Shown: piece after piece, positions 9,801 through 22,000 of the stretch | Numbering within the stretch: the stretch's first letter is position 1 | How the letters are laid out: every line of letters starts with the position of its first letter | NCBI GenBank assembly: GCA_950097015.1 | Contig: CATNEN010000037.1 | Coordinates: 1,787,501 to 1,851,500 of the forward strand | Reading direction: 5' to 3' | Origin: Macrostomum hystrix | Lineage: Eukaryota > Platyhelminthes > Macrostomidae | Length of the DNA stretch: 64,000 bases | Program-made: the position numbers and the translations under genes | Notes under the pieces: model-generated | Seen by the model: the letters and a program-made list of their open reading frames with translations, nothing else | What the model was told of the DNA's origin: nothing | Database searches by the model: none

Positions 9801-11042
9801 CTCTGCATTGCTTCAGTTCACCCAGCTGTTAAATGGGTACCAGCATCAGCTGGTGTAATTGAGGCCGGGTGTGGCGTCTCCCCAGTCCATGGACTGAACA
9901 GCCGTACGCAGCCTTTAGATGTGCCACGCAATAGTTGCGGCTGTGCTGTCGGCTGCACACCTGGCCCAGTTAGGGCAGGTGCAATAAATTATTATCCTTT
10001 ATTCTTAATGAATCCTCTGGCGTGCCATCGCTAGTAACTTCAACAGCAGCGATATTTTTCGAGCACGCATTCTTTCCCTATAAAAATATATTCAGACACA
10101 TTCGGTCAAACGATCAAAAACCTTTTTCTAATTGTGCGGACCTAATCTTTGTGGAATAAAAGAAGAGAAATAGAGAAGTTATAAAACAGAAACTGTACCT
10201 AACCAACTTAACTTATAGCGGGGCGCTTCCAAATGCTGTGTACAACTATCCAGTCCATGGACTGGGAAGGCTGCCCGTTCACCCCAATTTCCGCCCTAGT
10301 TAATTCTGGAATTGATTTTACAGCTACATATTGTGGAATTAAACTATGATCTAACCTTTAAAGTTCCCTCGCCCAATCAATTGAAACTTTTCTAGTTTCC
10401 TTCTATTCTTCTAATTGTGCTTTTCCCAATTCGAAACACACGCTAAGAGCGAAGTTTGGCGTCGATAGGCAATCAATCTAAATGACTTACCATGTACAGT
10501 CCTGAGCCAATCAGAAGCGGCGCCTTGTGCCCAATCCGATCAACCAATGGTCCGACTAGGAGATTTCCGATCACCTCAACGCCCGGCTTCAGTCCCAGTA
10601 CTAGGCCAATCTGTGGCGCATACTTCGCGTACAGCTGCTTCTCACTGCTGAACTGATCTGGCGATGAAGCTGAGAACTGAGAAGAAACGTTGGCCGAATG
10701 GTTGCTGCCCAGTTGACGGCTGGAGGTGATGCCACCGCCGCCGCAGCGGAACAGACTGGAAAGCCAGGATGACCAGGTTAGTCCGCCGTGTTTCAGCTGG
10801 TCGAGCTCGTAGAGCATGGCTGGCAGCAGTGGTTCGAGTACGGTGATTAGCATCACGTCTAGCATAAGCAGCAGTGTAACCACCGCGACAACCAGACTCT
10901 TTGACTCGCGCACCCTCGTCCAACAGCTTTTGTTTGTTCCGTTAAGACGCTCATTAACTGGTTGATACATTTTGATTCGTCTATTTTCTGCCTCGACCTG
11001 GCTATGGTGGGTATTACAGCTCTGCGGCTTGATTCTAGCCAT
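6871..11042 (-). CDS. SLC18-like vesicular MFS transporter (4 exons)
   Basis: Minus-strand exons: 10,491-11,042 (ATG), 9,268-9,632, 8,105-8,459 and 6,871-7,119 (TGA), about 506 aa, a usual SLC18 length. The exon-2 donor is uncertain: 9,252 has a better donor (TCT|GTAAAAG) but the wrong phase for exon 3. Exon 1 carries TM1 with LLMLDVMLITVLEPLLP, a lumenal loop of roughly 85 residues, and TM2 with MFS motif A (GPLVDRIGHK). Exon 2 has RLLQAASSSLSTVAGLALLA and IAFGGLSFGLIIGFPFGAVL, matching TM4-TM5 of VMAT/VAChT. Exon 4 holds the last two helices. Family role: proton-coupled amine uptake into vesicles. The TM1 Asp and TM2 Lys are present, but the TM10 and TM11 Asp of VMATs are not, so the substrate is open. 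Introns carry SINEs and a minisatellite. Confidence 0.86.
7195..8043. repeat. Minisatellite with 158-bp higher-order unit (SLC18 intron 3)
   Basis: Basic unit is about 20 bp, core gtgctcagataagaa. In the right half several units form a 158-bp higher-order repeat: the marker attggtcagataag recurs at 7,681, 7,839 and 7,997. The left half is older and more diverged. It fills most of intron 3 and ends about 60 nt from the exon-3 donor. Confidence 0.93.
8593..8860 (-). mobile_element. SINE 1 copy (tRNA-derived), near full length
   Basis: Read on the minus strand: a tRNA-like head with a B-box (gggttcgattcctga type), a central domain (tgtcctttagcaagacactt, then the complement of gctgggtgaactgaag), and a tail with the ccatggactgaacag module. 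The same arrangement occurs at 9,698-9,995 in the other orientation. Located in SLC18 intron 2. Confidence 0.85.
8967..9180 (+). mobile_element. SINE 1 copy, diverged
   Basis: Plus-strand copy with the A-box-like tagcccagtgattaacgc, the B-box-like gggagttcgtatcc, a shortened ctaagacacttaatt centre and the cagtccatggactgaac tail module. It is more diverged than its neighbours and sits in SLC18 intron 2. Confidence 0.75.
9698..9995 (+). mobile_element. SINE 1 copy, best-preserved
   Basis: Intact layout: A-box-like tagcctagagattagagtg, B-box ggggttcgattcctga, centre gtgtcctttagcaagacac, cacccagctgttaaatgggt, tail module cagtccatggactgaacag, then an AT-rich end (aataaattattatcc). It lies in SLC18 intron 1 and is the reference copy for the family in this window. 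Confidence 0.87.
10215..10300 (-). mobile_element. SINE 1 tail fragment
   Basis: Contains the tail module (cagtccatggactggg) preceded by aaatgctgtgtacaac. The tRNA-like head is missing. Located in SLC18 intron 1. Confidence 0.6.
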
Positions 11043-13067
11043 GGATACTTCAATTCGTTTGCACTTTTTTATTCTACGCCCTGCGGTCCTCCAAAGTGTA
11101 GCATTAGCAGCTTGAAATGGACGGCCCTTTCAGCCAATCAGCTTGCTGGTAGGGGTTTAGGGATCGACGACTGGGGCACGAAAATAGACGGAGTTTCACA
11201 GAGTACATTCTCTCGACCGCATGCGCTCAGATCATGATAGGTACGATCGATCTAGCTTTTTGACAGTACTGGTTGCTCGCCTGTGAAGTACATGAGAAAA
11301 AAGTCGTCTGAATATTTAACCGCATTTCGCTTTTCACACGCAAAAAATTTCGATAAACCTTTACCGCGCATTATATCGATCAATGGTTAAAGCAAAACTA
11401 CTCGTATTAGACGATAAGTTGACCTAATTTTTTGGCGTTAAATTTTCCTCCACTTTTGCGTCTTTTTATCAAGAACACACTTGCCTAGTTGTGACTGCGG
11501 TTTTATAAAGAGCTAATGGGAGTTTAATAAAGTAAATATTAATGAATCTAATGGTTGCATCAGTGATCGTTAATAGCTGGTTGGAATGGGCCGACGTCAA
11601 AGGGCATGCATATAATCGATTCTAATAAATCCAATAACAGCCTGAGTTATCTCTCCAAAACACCCAACTCCAGCACCTACACAACTACTCTGCAGTTCAG
11701 AACAGGGTGAAAATTTATCGTTTAAAAGTTTCAACGACATATGTTGTATGACGACAGACACCTATATTCAAGACTGCATTTTCGCCGCACCGTTAAAAAT
11801 GGACCCTCTAGATCACTCTTCGGAATTCCAATCGGATCTTCATAAACGATTTCTAGACAAGCTTTGATTGTTTTAGGGACCTGTGCATTGAGATCTCTGT
11901 GTAGTATTTGGCATGAAATGATAAAATTAGGACAAATTTTATTTTAGCTCTTGAATATTCGCTTAAAAACGAACTGACTGTGTTGAATGATTAACAAGAT
12001 AAGAAGATATGAGTTAGGTCTATCGGAGACTCAACAAATCGTAGTTTTCATTGGTGGACTAGGATACTGGACCTTAAGAAAAGAAGAGAATAAATAGCCA
12101 AAAGCAATTCAACTAAAAATATGGATCCACAAGTCGAAGTAGCGTATTTTATTTAATACCTATCATTTTTAACTGCAAAGCAAGCTTCTCTGATATCCTA
12201 TATATCATCGGATCTATCTCAATAAATATAGTCTTTTGTTTTAATTAACGAAGAGAACGAACTTTTTAGCACATTTTAAATAGACCGTTTCGTGTAAACA
12301 TATTATGTTTAAGGTCAGAAATCTGGATGTTGTATAAATAATGAAAATTGCAAGCTTTAGTGAGCCTAAATTGTTTTCTAAAAATGAAAAAAATTATAAT
12401 AGCTCGTTTACTATTTAGTAAAGCAAAGTATATCTATGATATACTGATCCAGTAAAATTATGTGTGTGTGAGTAAATTGTAATTATTGACAATAGGCCAG
12501 ATGTCAGAGATGTACAATAATGAAATGAATATTTTTTATGTTATATCAGACATTTAATTGTTATCGTTTGCTAGCTAGCCTAGTGAATTTTAAAAGGTAA
12601 ACACTTTATTTCTAACATAGGCCTGCAACAGTGCCAAGAACAAGTATTATATTTTTATGAAATTTAAATATGATTTTTACCAGCTACACTTTCATGCTTT
12701 TTGTATACTTGTTATTCTTGGATTTTAATTATATTAAATTTATTGAATTTATTATATTGATTAGCTAGACTATTAATTTCAAGTTTAACTCTTTAAGATA
12801 CTATTTTAATGCTTTCCTATGCATGCCTAAAGAAGTCAAAGGATATGCCTATGCCATAGAAACAGGAGTGTTTTTTAATGCCAAAGTACATGTTTTTATT
12901 ATTGATATATATTTACTCAAAATTAGTAATACATTTCATTATTAGTAATTAAATTATTTTAAAACTGTTATAAATAACAAATATAACTTTCAATGATTGT
13001 TTCAGGCTTTTTTATATGGACCTGATAGTAGACCAGTTGGCTAACTAAAAGATCAAATTCTAGAAAG
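11043..13067. other. Divergent intergenic region between SLC18-like and SNX14
   Basis: About 2.0 kb separates the two divergent start codons, so both promoters should lie here. A CCAAT motif (agccaatcagc) lies at about 11,130, some 90 bp before the SLC18-like ATG. A TTTCAG splice-acceptor-like site at 13,000-13,005 lies 62 nt before the SNX14 ATG and may end a 5'UTR intron. The rest is AT-rich with no coding signal. Confidence 0.5.
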
Positions 13068-16000
13068 ATGATTGACTCAATACTTCTCTACCTTCTTCTT
13101 TATGTATTATCATTTCTGCTTGGCTTGGCAGTGATTTGGTATCTAACAGAGTAAGTATTAGCTAGTATTAAAAATGCTTTGATTGAATTATATAATCAGT
13201 AACAATAATATTTGCCATTTTAGCAAGGCAAAGCTGATTCGCTATGAAGATAGCAGTTCAGATGAATCTGATAATCAAAATAAAAGTGCCACTCAGTCAC
13301 ATTGCACTGTTTGTGGAAATGCAAACTGCTATAGGCCTAGGTAATTATTTTTTTGTTAATTTCAACTAATTTAAACTGACTAAGTATAAAATATAAGTGC
13401 ACTTCATTTTTAGCAACTCTGTGATGAGCACATTTCCACCTTATCTGAATACAAACTTTTATGTGGATGAGCCAGTTAGTGATGCCTTGTTTGAGGTAAG
13501 TGAATCATATGTGTTCAGCTTTAATTGAATCAGATTCTTTAATACGAGCTACTTTGAAATTCAGTAAAATTCTCTGCTTAAATCTATATTCTTTTTTAGT
13601 TCTTTGAGCTTCTGATTGAACGATACATTCACTGCTGGTATAAGTGAGTTACATTATTAAGGAATATATTTTTTGTTTTTAAAGGTTAAATTGAGTATTG
13701 TAAATTATTTGATCCTATTGTTCCAGAGAGATCAGTAGCCGGGAGGACTTTATCAATGACATTCGATTGCACATGAAATATTCAATATCTGCTCTGCTGC
13801 ATCGGTTGTCTCGTGTATGTTGCTATTGTTTCTTATATTCCATTATGGAATAGATAATTAAAGCTAAGACAAGATTTCAAAAACCTTCGAATATATTTTC
13901 AGTGCGACATTGGACAGTTTGTAGAAGATCAGGTAGTACCGGGGGCTGTGGCTCATTATCAGGTGTGCAGCGATGTACTGCGCAGAGGTAAATAAGTTTT
14001 TACTTTGCTGAAGCAATTTTTCATCGACTAGAACTTACGAGATCAAGAACGACCAATTGGGACTCAATATTAATAAGGATAGTAAAAAACCACTGTGAAA
14101 AATAATTTGTTATGACAGGACTCACAGGAGTCATATCAACATCACAAATAACTTGTTGAAACAGAATCCCATGTAGGGATCAGGAATTGCCTGTGGAAAC
14201 AGAATCCCACGAAGGGATCACAAATGACCTTTAGGAACAGAATCCCATGTAAGGATCACGAATGACCTGTGGGAACAGAATCCCATGTAAGGATCACGAA
14301 TAACCTGTGGGAACAGAATCCCATGCAAGGATCACGAATGACCTGTGGGAACAGAATCCCATGTAAGGATCACGAATGACCTGTGGGAACAGAATCCCAT
14401 GTAAGGATCACGAATGACCTGTGGGAACAGAATCCCATGTAAGGATCACGAATGACCTGTGGGAACAGAATCCCATGTAAGGATCACGAAGGACTAGTGG
14501 GAACAGAATCCCATGTAAGGATCACGAATGACCTGTGGGAACAGAATCCCATGCAAGGATCACGAATAACCTGTGGGAACAGAATCCCATGCAAGGATCA
14601 CGAATGACCTGTGGGAACAGAATCCCATGTAAGGATCACGAATGAACTGTGGGAACAGAATCCCATGTAAGGATCACGAATAACCTGTGGGAACAGAATC
14701 CCATGTAAGGATCACGAATGACCTGTGGGAACAGAATCCCATGTAAGGATCACGAATAACCTGTGGGAACAGAATCCCATGTAAGGATCACGAATGACCT
14801 GTGGGAACAGAATCCCATGTAAGGATCACGAATGACCTGTGGGAACAGAATCCCATGTAAGGATCACGAAGGACTAGTGGGAACAGAATCCCATGTAAGG
14901 ATCACGAAGGACTAGTGGGAACAGAATCCCATGTAAGGATCACGAATGACTTGTGGGAATAGAATCCCACGTAGAGATCACGAATGACATGTGGGAGCGG
15001 AATCCCACGTAGGAATCACGCAGGTCCTATGGGATTGTGGGAACAGAATAGGGATATTATTCATAGGGATCATAAATGACCTGTGTGAACAAAAGTCCCA
15101 CTTGGGGATCACGTTTATTATTATGAATGACCGGTAGAAAGTATCTATTTTGAGAAAGTGGATCCCAACGCCCGCAGGAAATCTCGGCTCGACGTCCAAC
15201 TTCGAGTCGCTAATGCTGCGCAATATGCGCGGCCATTTGCACGCGGCAATGAAAGATCGCAACGCCGAGTATGACTATGTCAAAGGGCTGGTGGCTAGAC
15301 TTCTACCTCACCTCCTGCATCCGACTGCCAGGGGATCAAAGTGAGATTTGATAGCGGAAAAGCAATATTCTGCATGCATTTTAGATTTCATCTGTAACTT
15401 GCTCTTGCTCATCAACAGTATTCAGTCATTTTCTCAGGCACATTCAGCTTATTCTCAGGCTCGTCAGAGGTCTGTTCAGCCTATCCATTCAGGCTTCATT
15501 CAGCCCCTCTTCAGGCTCTGTTCAGCCTCTCCCTCAAGCTCCATTCAGTCACTCCCTCAGGCTCCATTCAGTCACTCCCCCAGGCTCTGTTCCGACTCTC
15601 CCTCAGGCTCCATTCAGTCACTCCCTCAGGCTCCATTAAGTCACTCCCCCAGGCTCTGTTCAGCCTCTCCCTCAGGCTCCATTCAGTCACTCCCTCAGGC
15701 TCTATTCAGTCACTCCCTCAGGCTCTATTCAGCCCCTCCCTCAGGGTCCATTCAGACACTCCCTGAGCTTCATGCAGCTTCATCTCCAGACCTTGCTACT
15801 CAGCGTACCTATCTAAAATCGAATTAGCCGCACCCACTCCCCTGATCTCATTCAGGAGCCTGGAGCTGCTCCTGACGGAGATTCTCACAGTTGCCGTAGT
15901 GATGCCAGCCCTAGACTCGCTGGCCAATCCGCACACTGTCAATCGGTTAATTCTAGAAGCTCTGGACCAATCACCGCTGCCTCAGCCAAGCGGCCAGCCA

Positions 16001-19000
16001 GTTGCCAAAGTGCCGGCTCTGCATCGCTACATTGAGCTCGCTAAGGCTGCCAGCCAAGCAGAATGGCAGCAACAGCAGCAGCAGCAGCAGCAGGGTCTGC
16101 AGCCGCCTAGCAATATTGGCAGCATCTACGAACATCACGGCCTGCGTCAGGCCTTTATTGATTTTATGAAACTGTGCGACAGTCTAGAACTGATGATCTT
16201 CTATGGCGATCTGGGTTAGTGCGTTTCGTTATTTTCCTTGGTCTTTAGCGTTTCTCTTCTGTTGAAAGTTTTGCAAAGATTTTCCCAATTTGCAGAGATG
16301 ATTAACAAAGACCTAGTAGCGGCCGAGATTCGCGATAACACCTGTCAGCGCATCTACTCTGATATCGAACGCATCTACGAATCGTTGCTGCATCACAACA
16401 AGGATATAATTGCGGCACTACAGCTGCCTGAGGAGTTTATGGATTGCCTGCGAACAGGTGAGCTGACACCTGCCAATCACACCTTTGCATATTTTGTTGA
16501 CGTGAATGCATTTGATGTGCTTTAGTTTATTTGCTATTTTCATAAATTTTGCACAATTTCATGACTTCAATCAACTCAAACCACCGTTTCCAGTTGTGAA
16601 GGACGGAGCCAGCTCAGTGCCGAGCTTGCGAACAAGTTCTGCTTGGTTTGCGTGAGTCAGACAGCTAGTTGTATAGTTGGCTACTTCTACAAGCAAAATA
16701 CACGCTAAAGCCTTCGAAATCCTATTAGATAATCGATAGTTTAACTCACGCCTTCAAAACCCCGATAGAACAGCCATAGATGCACTCAAGCCTATCAAAA
16801 CCCCGATAGAACCGCCATAGATGCACCCAAGCCTATCAAAACCCCGATAGAACAGCCATAGATGCACTCAAGCCTATCAAAACCCCGATAGAACAGCCAT
16901 AGATGCACTCAAGCCTATCAAAACCCCGATAGAACAGCCATAGATGCACTCAAGCCTATCAAAACCCAAACAGAACAGCCATAGATGCACTCAAGCCTAT
17001 CAAAACCCCGATAGAACAGCCATAGATGCACTCAAGCCTATCAAAACCCCGATAGAACAGCCATAGATGCACTCAAGCCTATCAAAACCCCGATAGAACA
17101 GCCATAGATGCACTCAAGCCTATAAAAACCAAAACAGAACCGCCATAGATGCACTTAAGTCTATCAAAACCCAAACAGAACAGCCATAGATGCACTCAAG
17201 CATATCAAAACCCAAACAGAACCGCCATAGATGCACTCAAGCCTATCAAAACCCCGATAGAACAGCCATAGATGCACTCAAGCCTATCAAAACCCCGATA
17301 GAACAGCCATAGATGCACTCAAGCCTATCAAAACCCAAACAGAACAGCCATAGATGCACTCAAGCCTATCAAAACCCCGATAGAACAGCCATAGATGCAC
17401 TCAAGCCTATAAAAACCAAAACAGAACCACCATAGATGCACTCAAGCCTATCAAAACCCAAACAGAACAGCCATAGATGCACTCAAGCCTATCAAAACCC
17501 AAACAGAACAGCCATAGATGCACTCAAGCCTATCAAAACCCCGATAGAACAGCCATAGATGCACTCAAGCCTATCAAAACCCCGATAGAACAGCCATAGA
17601 TGCACTCAAGCCTATAAAAACCAAAACAGAACCGCCATAGATGCACTCAAGTCTATCAAAACCCAAACAGAACAGCCATAGATGCACTCAAGCCTATCAA
17701 AACCCAAACAGAACCGCCATAGATGCACTCAAGCCTATCAAAACCCCGATAGAACAGCCATAGATGCACTCAAGCCTATCAAAACCCCGATAGAACAGCC
17801 ATAGATGCACTCAAGCCTATCAAAACCCAAACAGAACAGCCATAGATGCACTCAAGCCTATCAAAACCCAAACAGAACAGCCATAGATGCACTCAAGCAT
17901 ATCAAAACCCAAACAGAACAGCCATAGATGCACTCAAGCATATCAAAACCCAAACAGAACCGCCATAGATGCACTCAAGCCTATAAAAACCCAAACAGAA
18001 CAGCCATAGATGCACTCAAGCCTATAAAAACCCAAACAGAACAGCCATAGATGCACTCAAGCTTTCACAATGCAAACGGCACCAGATAGACCCTATGTCA
18101 AATGTACATTAACTGTACACATAAAATTGCAGTGCCCATGAGCGGGTCTGTAACTTCCTAGAAACGCACTATCTGCCAGCATTTGCTAGCAGCGACTGCT
18201 ATTTAAAACTGGTGGTGCTAGAGGAGTCGGGATCTCGAGACAGCGGCCAAAGCTTGTCTAAGAGCAAGTAAGAGTTACTGCTTTTATAAAATGCTAGCGC
18301 CTGTTATTTTTCATTCAGTGTTGTTCTGCTGTCACTGCTTTAATTAATGTGCATATCTCAGAATTATATTTTCGTTGTGTTAAAATTTGCTACCATGAAT
18401 TCAACAGACTACTAGCTCCTAACCGTAGAAAGTACTATGTATAGGATACTTCACTCATGCAAAACATAGAATGAAACGAGTTGACCTGCAAAATTATTAA
18501 AAGACTGGCCCCATTGGCCAGCGCGGCCGCCGCTCTCTCCTGGTGGTGGGAGAGAACTAAAGCGGCCGCCAGTTTAGCTGCGGAATCCAATAGCGCAGTT
18601 GAAGCTATCGAAGTTGCAGCCAAGGCTTCCGCGTTGGATGAAGAAGCCGGTTCCGGGTGAGGAGGAAGTCGGCGATTTTTAATTATTTGAGACACGAGAC
18701 TTCTACCTTTGATTTCCTTTCGGTAAAAGGACAAGCGGTCTAGTGTGACAAGCCACTTTTTTGTCATGGTGATAGTATTTTTCTATTGTGTTGGGATTTG
18801 TGGTATTTAGTTTGTATTTTTTAAATTTAGTCTATTTTTTCCCGATGTAAACCGGTAACGTCACTCATGGAACTTTTGAGTTGTTACAAATAGCTTCTCT
18901 AACGACTCAAGCGCTTCTCTAACGACTCAAGCGTTTCTCTAGCGACTCAAGCGCTTCTCAAACGACTCAAGCGCTTCTTTAAAACTCTAGCGCTTCTCTA

Positions 19001-22000
19001 ACGACTCAAGCGTTTCTCTAGCGACTCAAGCGCTTCTCTAACGACTCAAGCGTTTCTCTAGCGACTCAAGCGCTTCTCTAACGACTCTAGCGTTTCTCTA
19101 GCGACTCAAGCGCTTCTCTAACGACTCTAGCGCTTCTCTAACGACTCAAGCGTTTCTCTAGCGACTCAAGCGCTTCTCTAACGACTCTAGCGCTTCTCTA
19201 ACGACTCAAGCGTTTCTCTAGCGACTCAAGCGCTTCTCTAACGACTCAAGCGTTTCTCTAGCGACTCAAGCGCTTCTCAAACGACTCAAGCGCTTCTCAA
19301 ACGACTCAAGCGCTTCTTTAAAACTCTAGCGCTTCTCTAACGACTCAAGCGTTTCTCTAGCGACTCAAGCGCTTCTCTAACGACTCAAGCGTTTCTCTAG
19401 CGACTCAAGCGCTTCTCTAACGACTCAAGCGCTTCTCAAACGACTCAAGCGCTTCTTTAAAACTCAAGCGCTTCTCTAACGACTCAAGCGCTTCTCAAAC
19501 GACTCAAGCGCTTCTTTAATACTCAAGCGCTTCTCTAACGACTCAAGCGTTTCTCTAGCGACTCAAGCGCTTCTCTAACGACTCAAGCGCTTCTCTAACG
19601 ACTCAAGCGCTTCTCTAATGACTCAAGCGCTTCTCTAACGACTCAAGCGCTTCTCTAACGACTCAAGCGCTTCTCTAATGACTCAAGCGCTTCTCTAACG
19701 ACTCAAGCGCTTCTCTAACGACTCAAGCGCTTCTCTAACGACTCAAGCGCTTCTCTAACGACTCAAGCGCTTCTCTAACGACTCAAGCGCTTCTCTAGCG
19801 ACTCAAGAGCTTCTCTAACGACTCAAGCGCTTCTCTAACGACTCAAGAGCTTCTGTAAGTACTCAAATGGTTTTCTAACGACTCGAAGTCTTTTTTAACT
19901 GCTCAAACTTCTCTTTAATGTCACAAGCGCCTCTATATATCAGAGTCGCTAATTTAAATCGCTTCACGACTCAACAAAACCTCTTTTATGCGTTTGTTCC
20001 GTTTTTGACAGCTACGAAACATGCAGGCGCTTTGGCGTCGCTTTGAGTAGTTTCATTACTTTTTTTCTCAGGGGAGCTTATAGTGTTCGAACAGTGTTCG
20101 CGAGATCTGAAGTTCGAATTCGGCAAGACTCTTCATTCTTATTGTGCTTGAGTTTATCCAGAAATTCGTGTGAGTTTAACTGCCTCTCCCATATAGTCCA
20201 CGGACTGCATGGGAAATACATTTTTAACAACGGTACCGTTTTTCTATCGAGCTCATTTTATGCGGCTCAGGTGGCTCTGCTCTATTTTTTCTGTGTGCGC
20301 CTCAGTTTAGACGACTAGTTTGGCATTGATTCCATTTAGAACAATCCCATTTTTCGATTCAGCTCCCTAGCTCCGCCGCAGCGTTCTGCTCGATCGAGAT
20401 TCTTTCGTCAGGCGCAGTCCTCCGTAGTCGACGGTCAGGCCGTTGTGCGGCCGGCCGGCCAGGGCTCCGCTCCGCATCATCCGGCGTCTCTATCGCCGCT
20501 TCTGCCTGCTGAGGAGGCCATGGAGGATGCGGCTAGCCTGTCCTCCGGCTTGTCGCCCGTTGGCGAGCCCAAGACCATAGCCGCCGAATATCCCGAAGCT
20601 GTCTCATTGGCCGATCAGCTGACTAGACCACCGTCGTCCGTAATGGCCGCCGCCACTTCGGCTAATCGCCAGCCGCAGCAGCAGCAGCAGCAGCGTCGGC
20701 AAACATCGGAGATGGCCAACTGGCGACTGTCCGTCACTGGTCTAGGCGAGAATTCAGCTGACGATGGCCACCTGTCTAGTGGCGTTATGAAATACGTCAT
20801 TCACATCAGCTGTCCGGCAGAGGAGGGCGGCGACAGCTGGAAGGTGTACAGAAAATATTCAGAGTTCTACGTTCTGGAGGAGAAACTGCGCGAGTTTCAC
20901 GGCGCCGCTTTGGGCGACCTGCCGCTGCAGTCCAAACGCCTGATTGGCAGCTCTAGCCGCGAGTTTCTCACTGGCAAGCGAGCCGAGTTGGAGAGCTTCC
21001 TGCATGCCCTACTGGCCAAGCCGCTGCTGAGACAGTCTCAGCTGCTTCGCCTGTTCCTCACAGACCAGCTGCAGGAGTTTGAGACGAGCCTGCTGCCTGA
21101 TCTCAGCCTGAACCGGCTCACATCCAAGTTTCAGAGGCGCGGATTCTTCCTAGCCAAAGACTTCCTGCCCGGCCTGCTGTCGTCAACCCAGGCTCCAAGG
21201 CCGGAGCCGGCTGCGCGCGGCGCCTCCGTTGGCGGCGTTGTTGAATCACTTAAGCAGAGTCGGGTAAGTGTCTCATCTTTGTTTATAGACTTAGTTAGGA
21301 CTGGAGGCGAGGTAAATGACCAGCTACAAAGACTAGCTAAAGGCTTGACGGCTATCTACAAAGACTAACTAAACGTTAGACGGCCATCTATAAAAACTGT
21401 AATTAAAGGCTTGACGGCCATCTACAAAGACTGTATTCTGTAACTAAAGGCTTGACGGCCATATACAAAGACTGTAACTAGGCTTAATGACTAGCAACAA
21501 AGACTATAACTAGGTTTAATGAATAGCTACTAACACTGTAACTAGGCTTAATGACCAGCTACAAAGACTGTGACTAGGCGTAATGAATAGCTACAAAGAC
21601 TGTGACTATGCCTAATGAATAGCTACTAACACTGTAATTAGGCTTAATGAATAACTACTAACACTGTAACTAGGCTTAATGAACAGCTACAAAGACTAAT
21701 CCTCTCTGTCTGCGCAAACCAGCTGCACAACTACATGTTCTGGAACAACGCCGCCCTGTCGGCCGACCAGTCGCCCAGCCTGTCGGCACCCTGTCCCGTG
21801 ACAATACCGAAAATTTCCGGACTATACGACTTGGCCCTGTTCCTACTGGAGCGGGTCGTATTCGCCAATGGCGGCGGCAACTTGGCCAGTAGCGATATTG
21901 CCTGGTGGCGACGCTGGCTCTGCCACCTGCTGGTGGGTCTCAGGCCGGTGGCGCGGCCACTGGTTGACCGGCTGATTCGCGATCAGATCAACGCCAAACT

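Noticed and set aside
15348-15827. 159-codon plus-strand ORF
   Set aside because: Lies between SNX14 exons 7 and 8 and is translation of the 23-bp array.
18435-18767. 110-codon minus-strand ORF
   Set aside because: Antisense of SNX14 exon 12; the plus-strand exon has matching splice phases on both sides.
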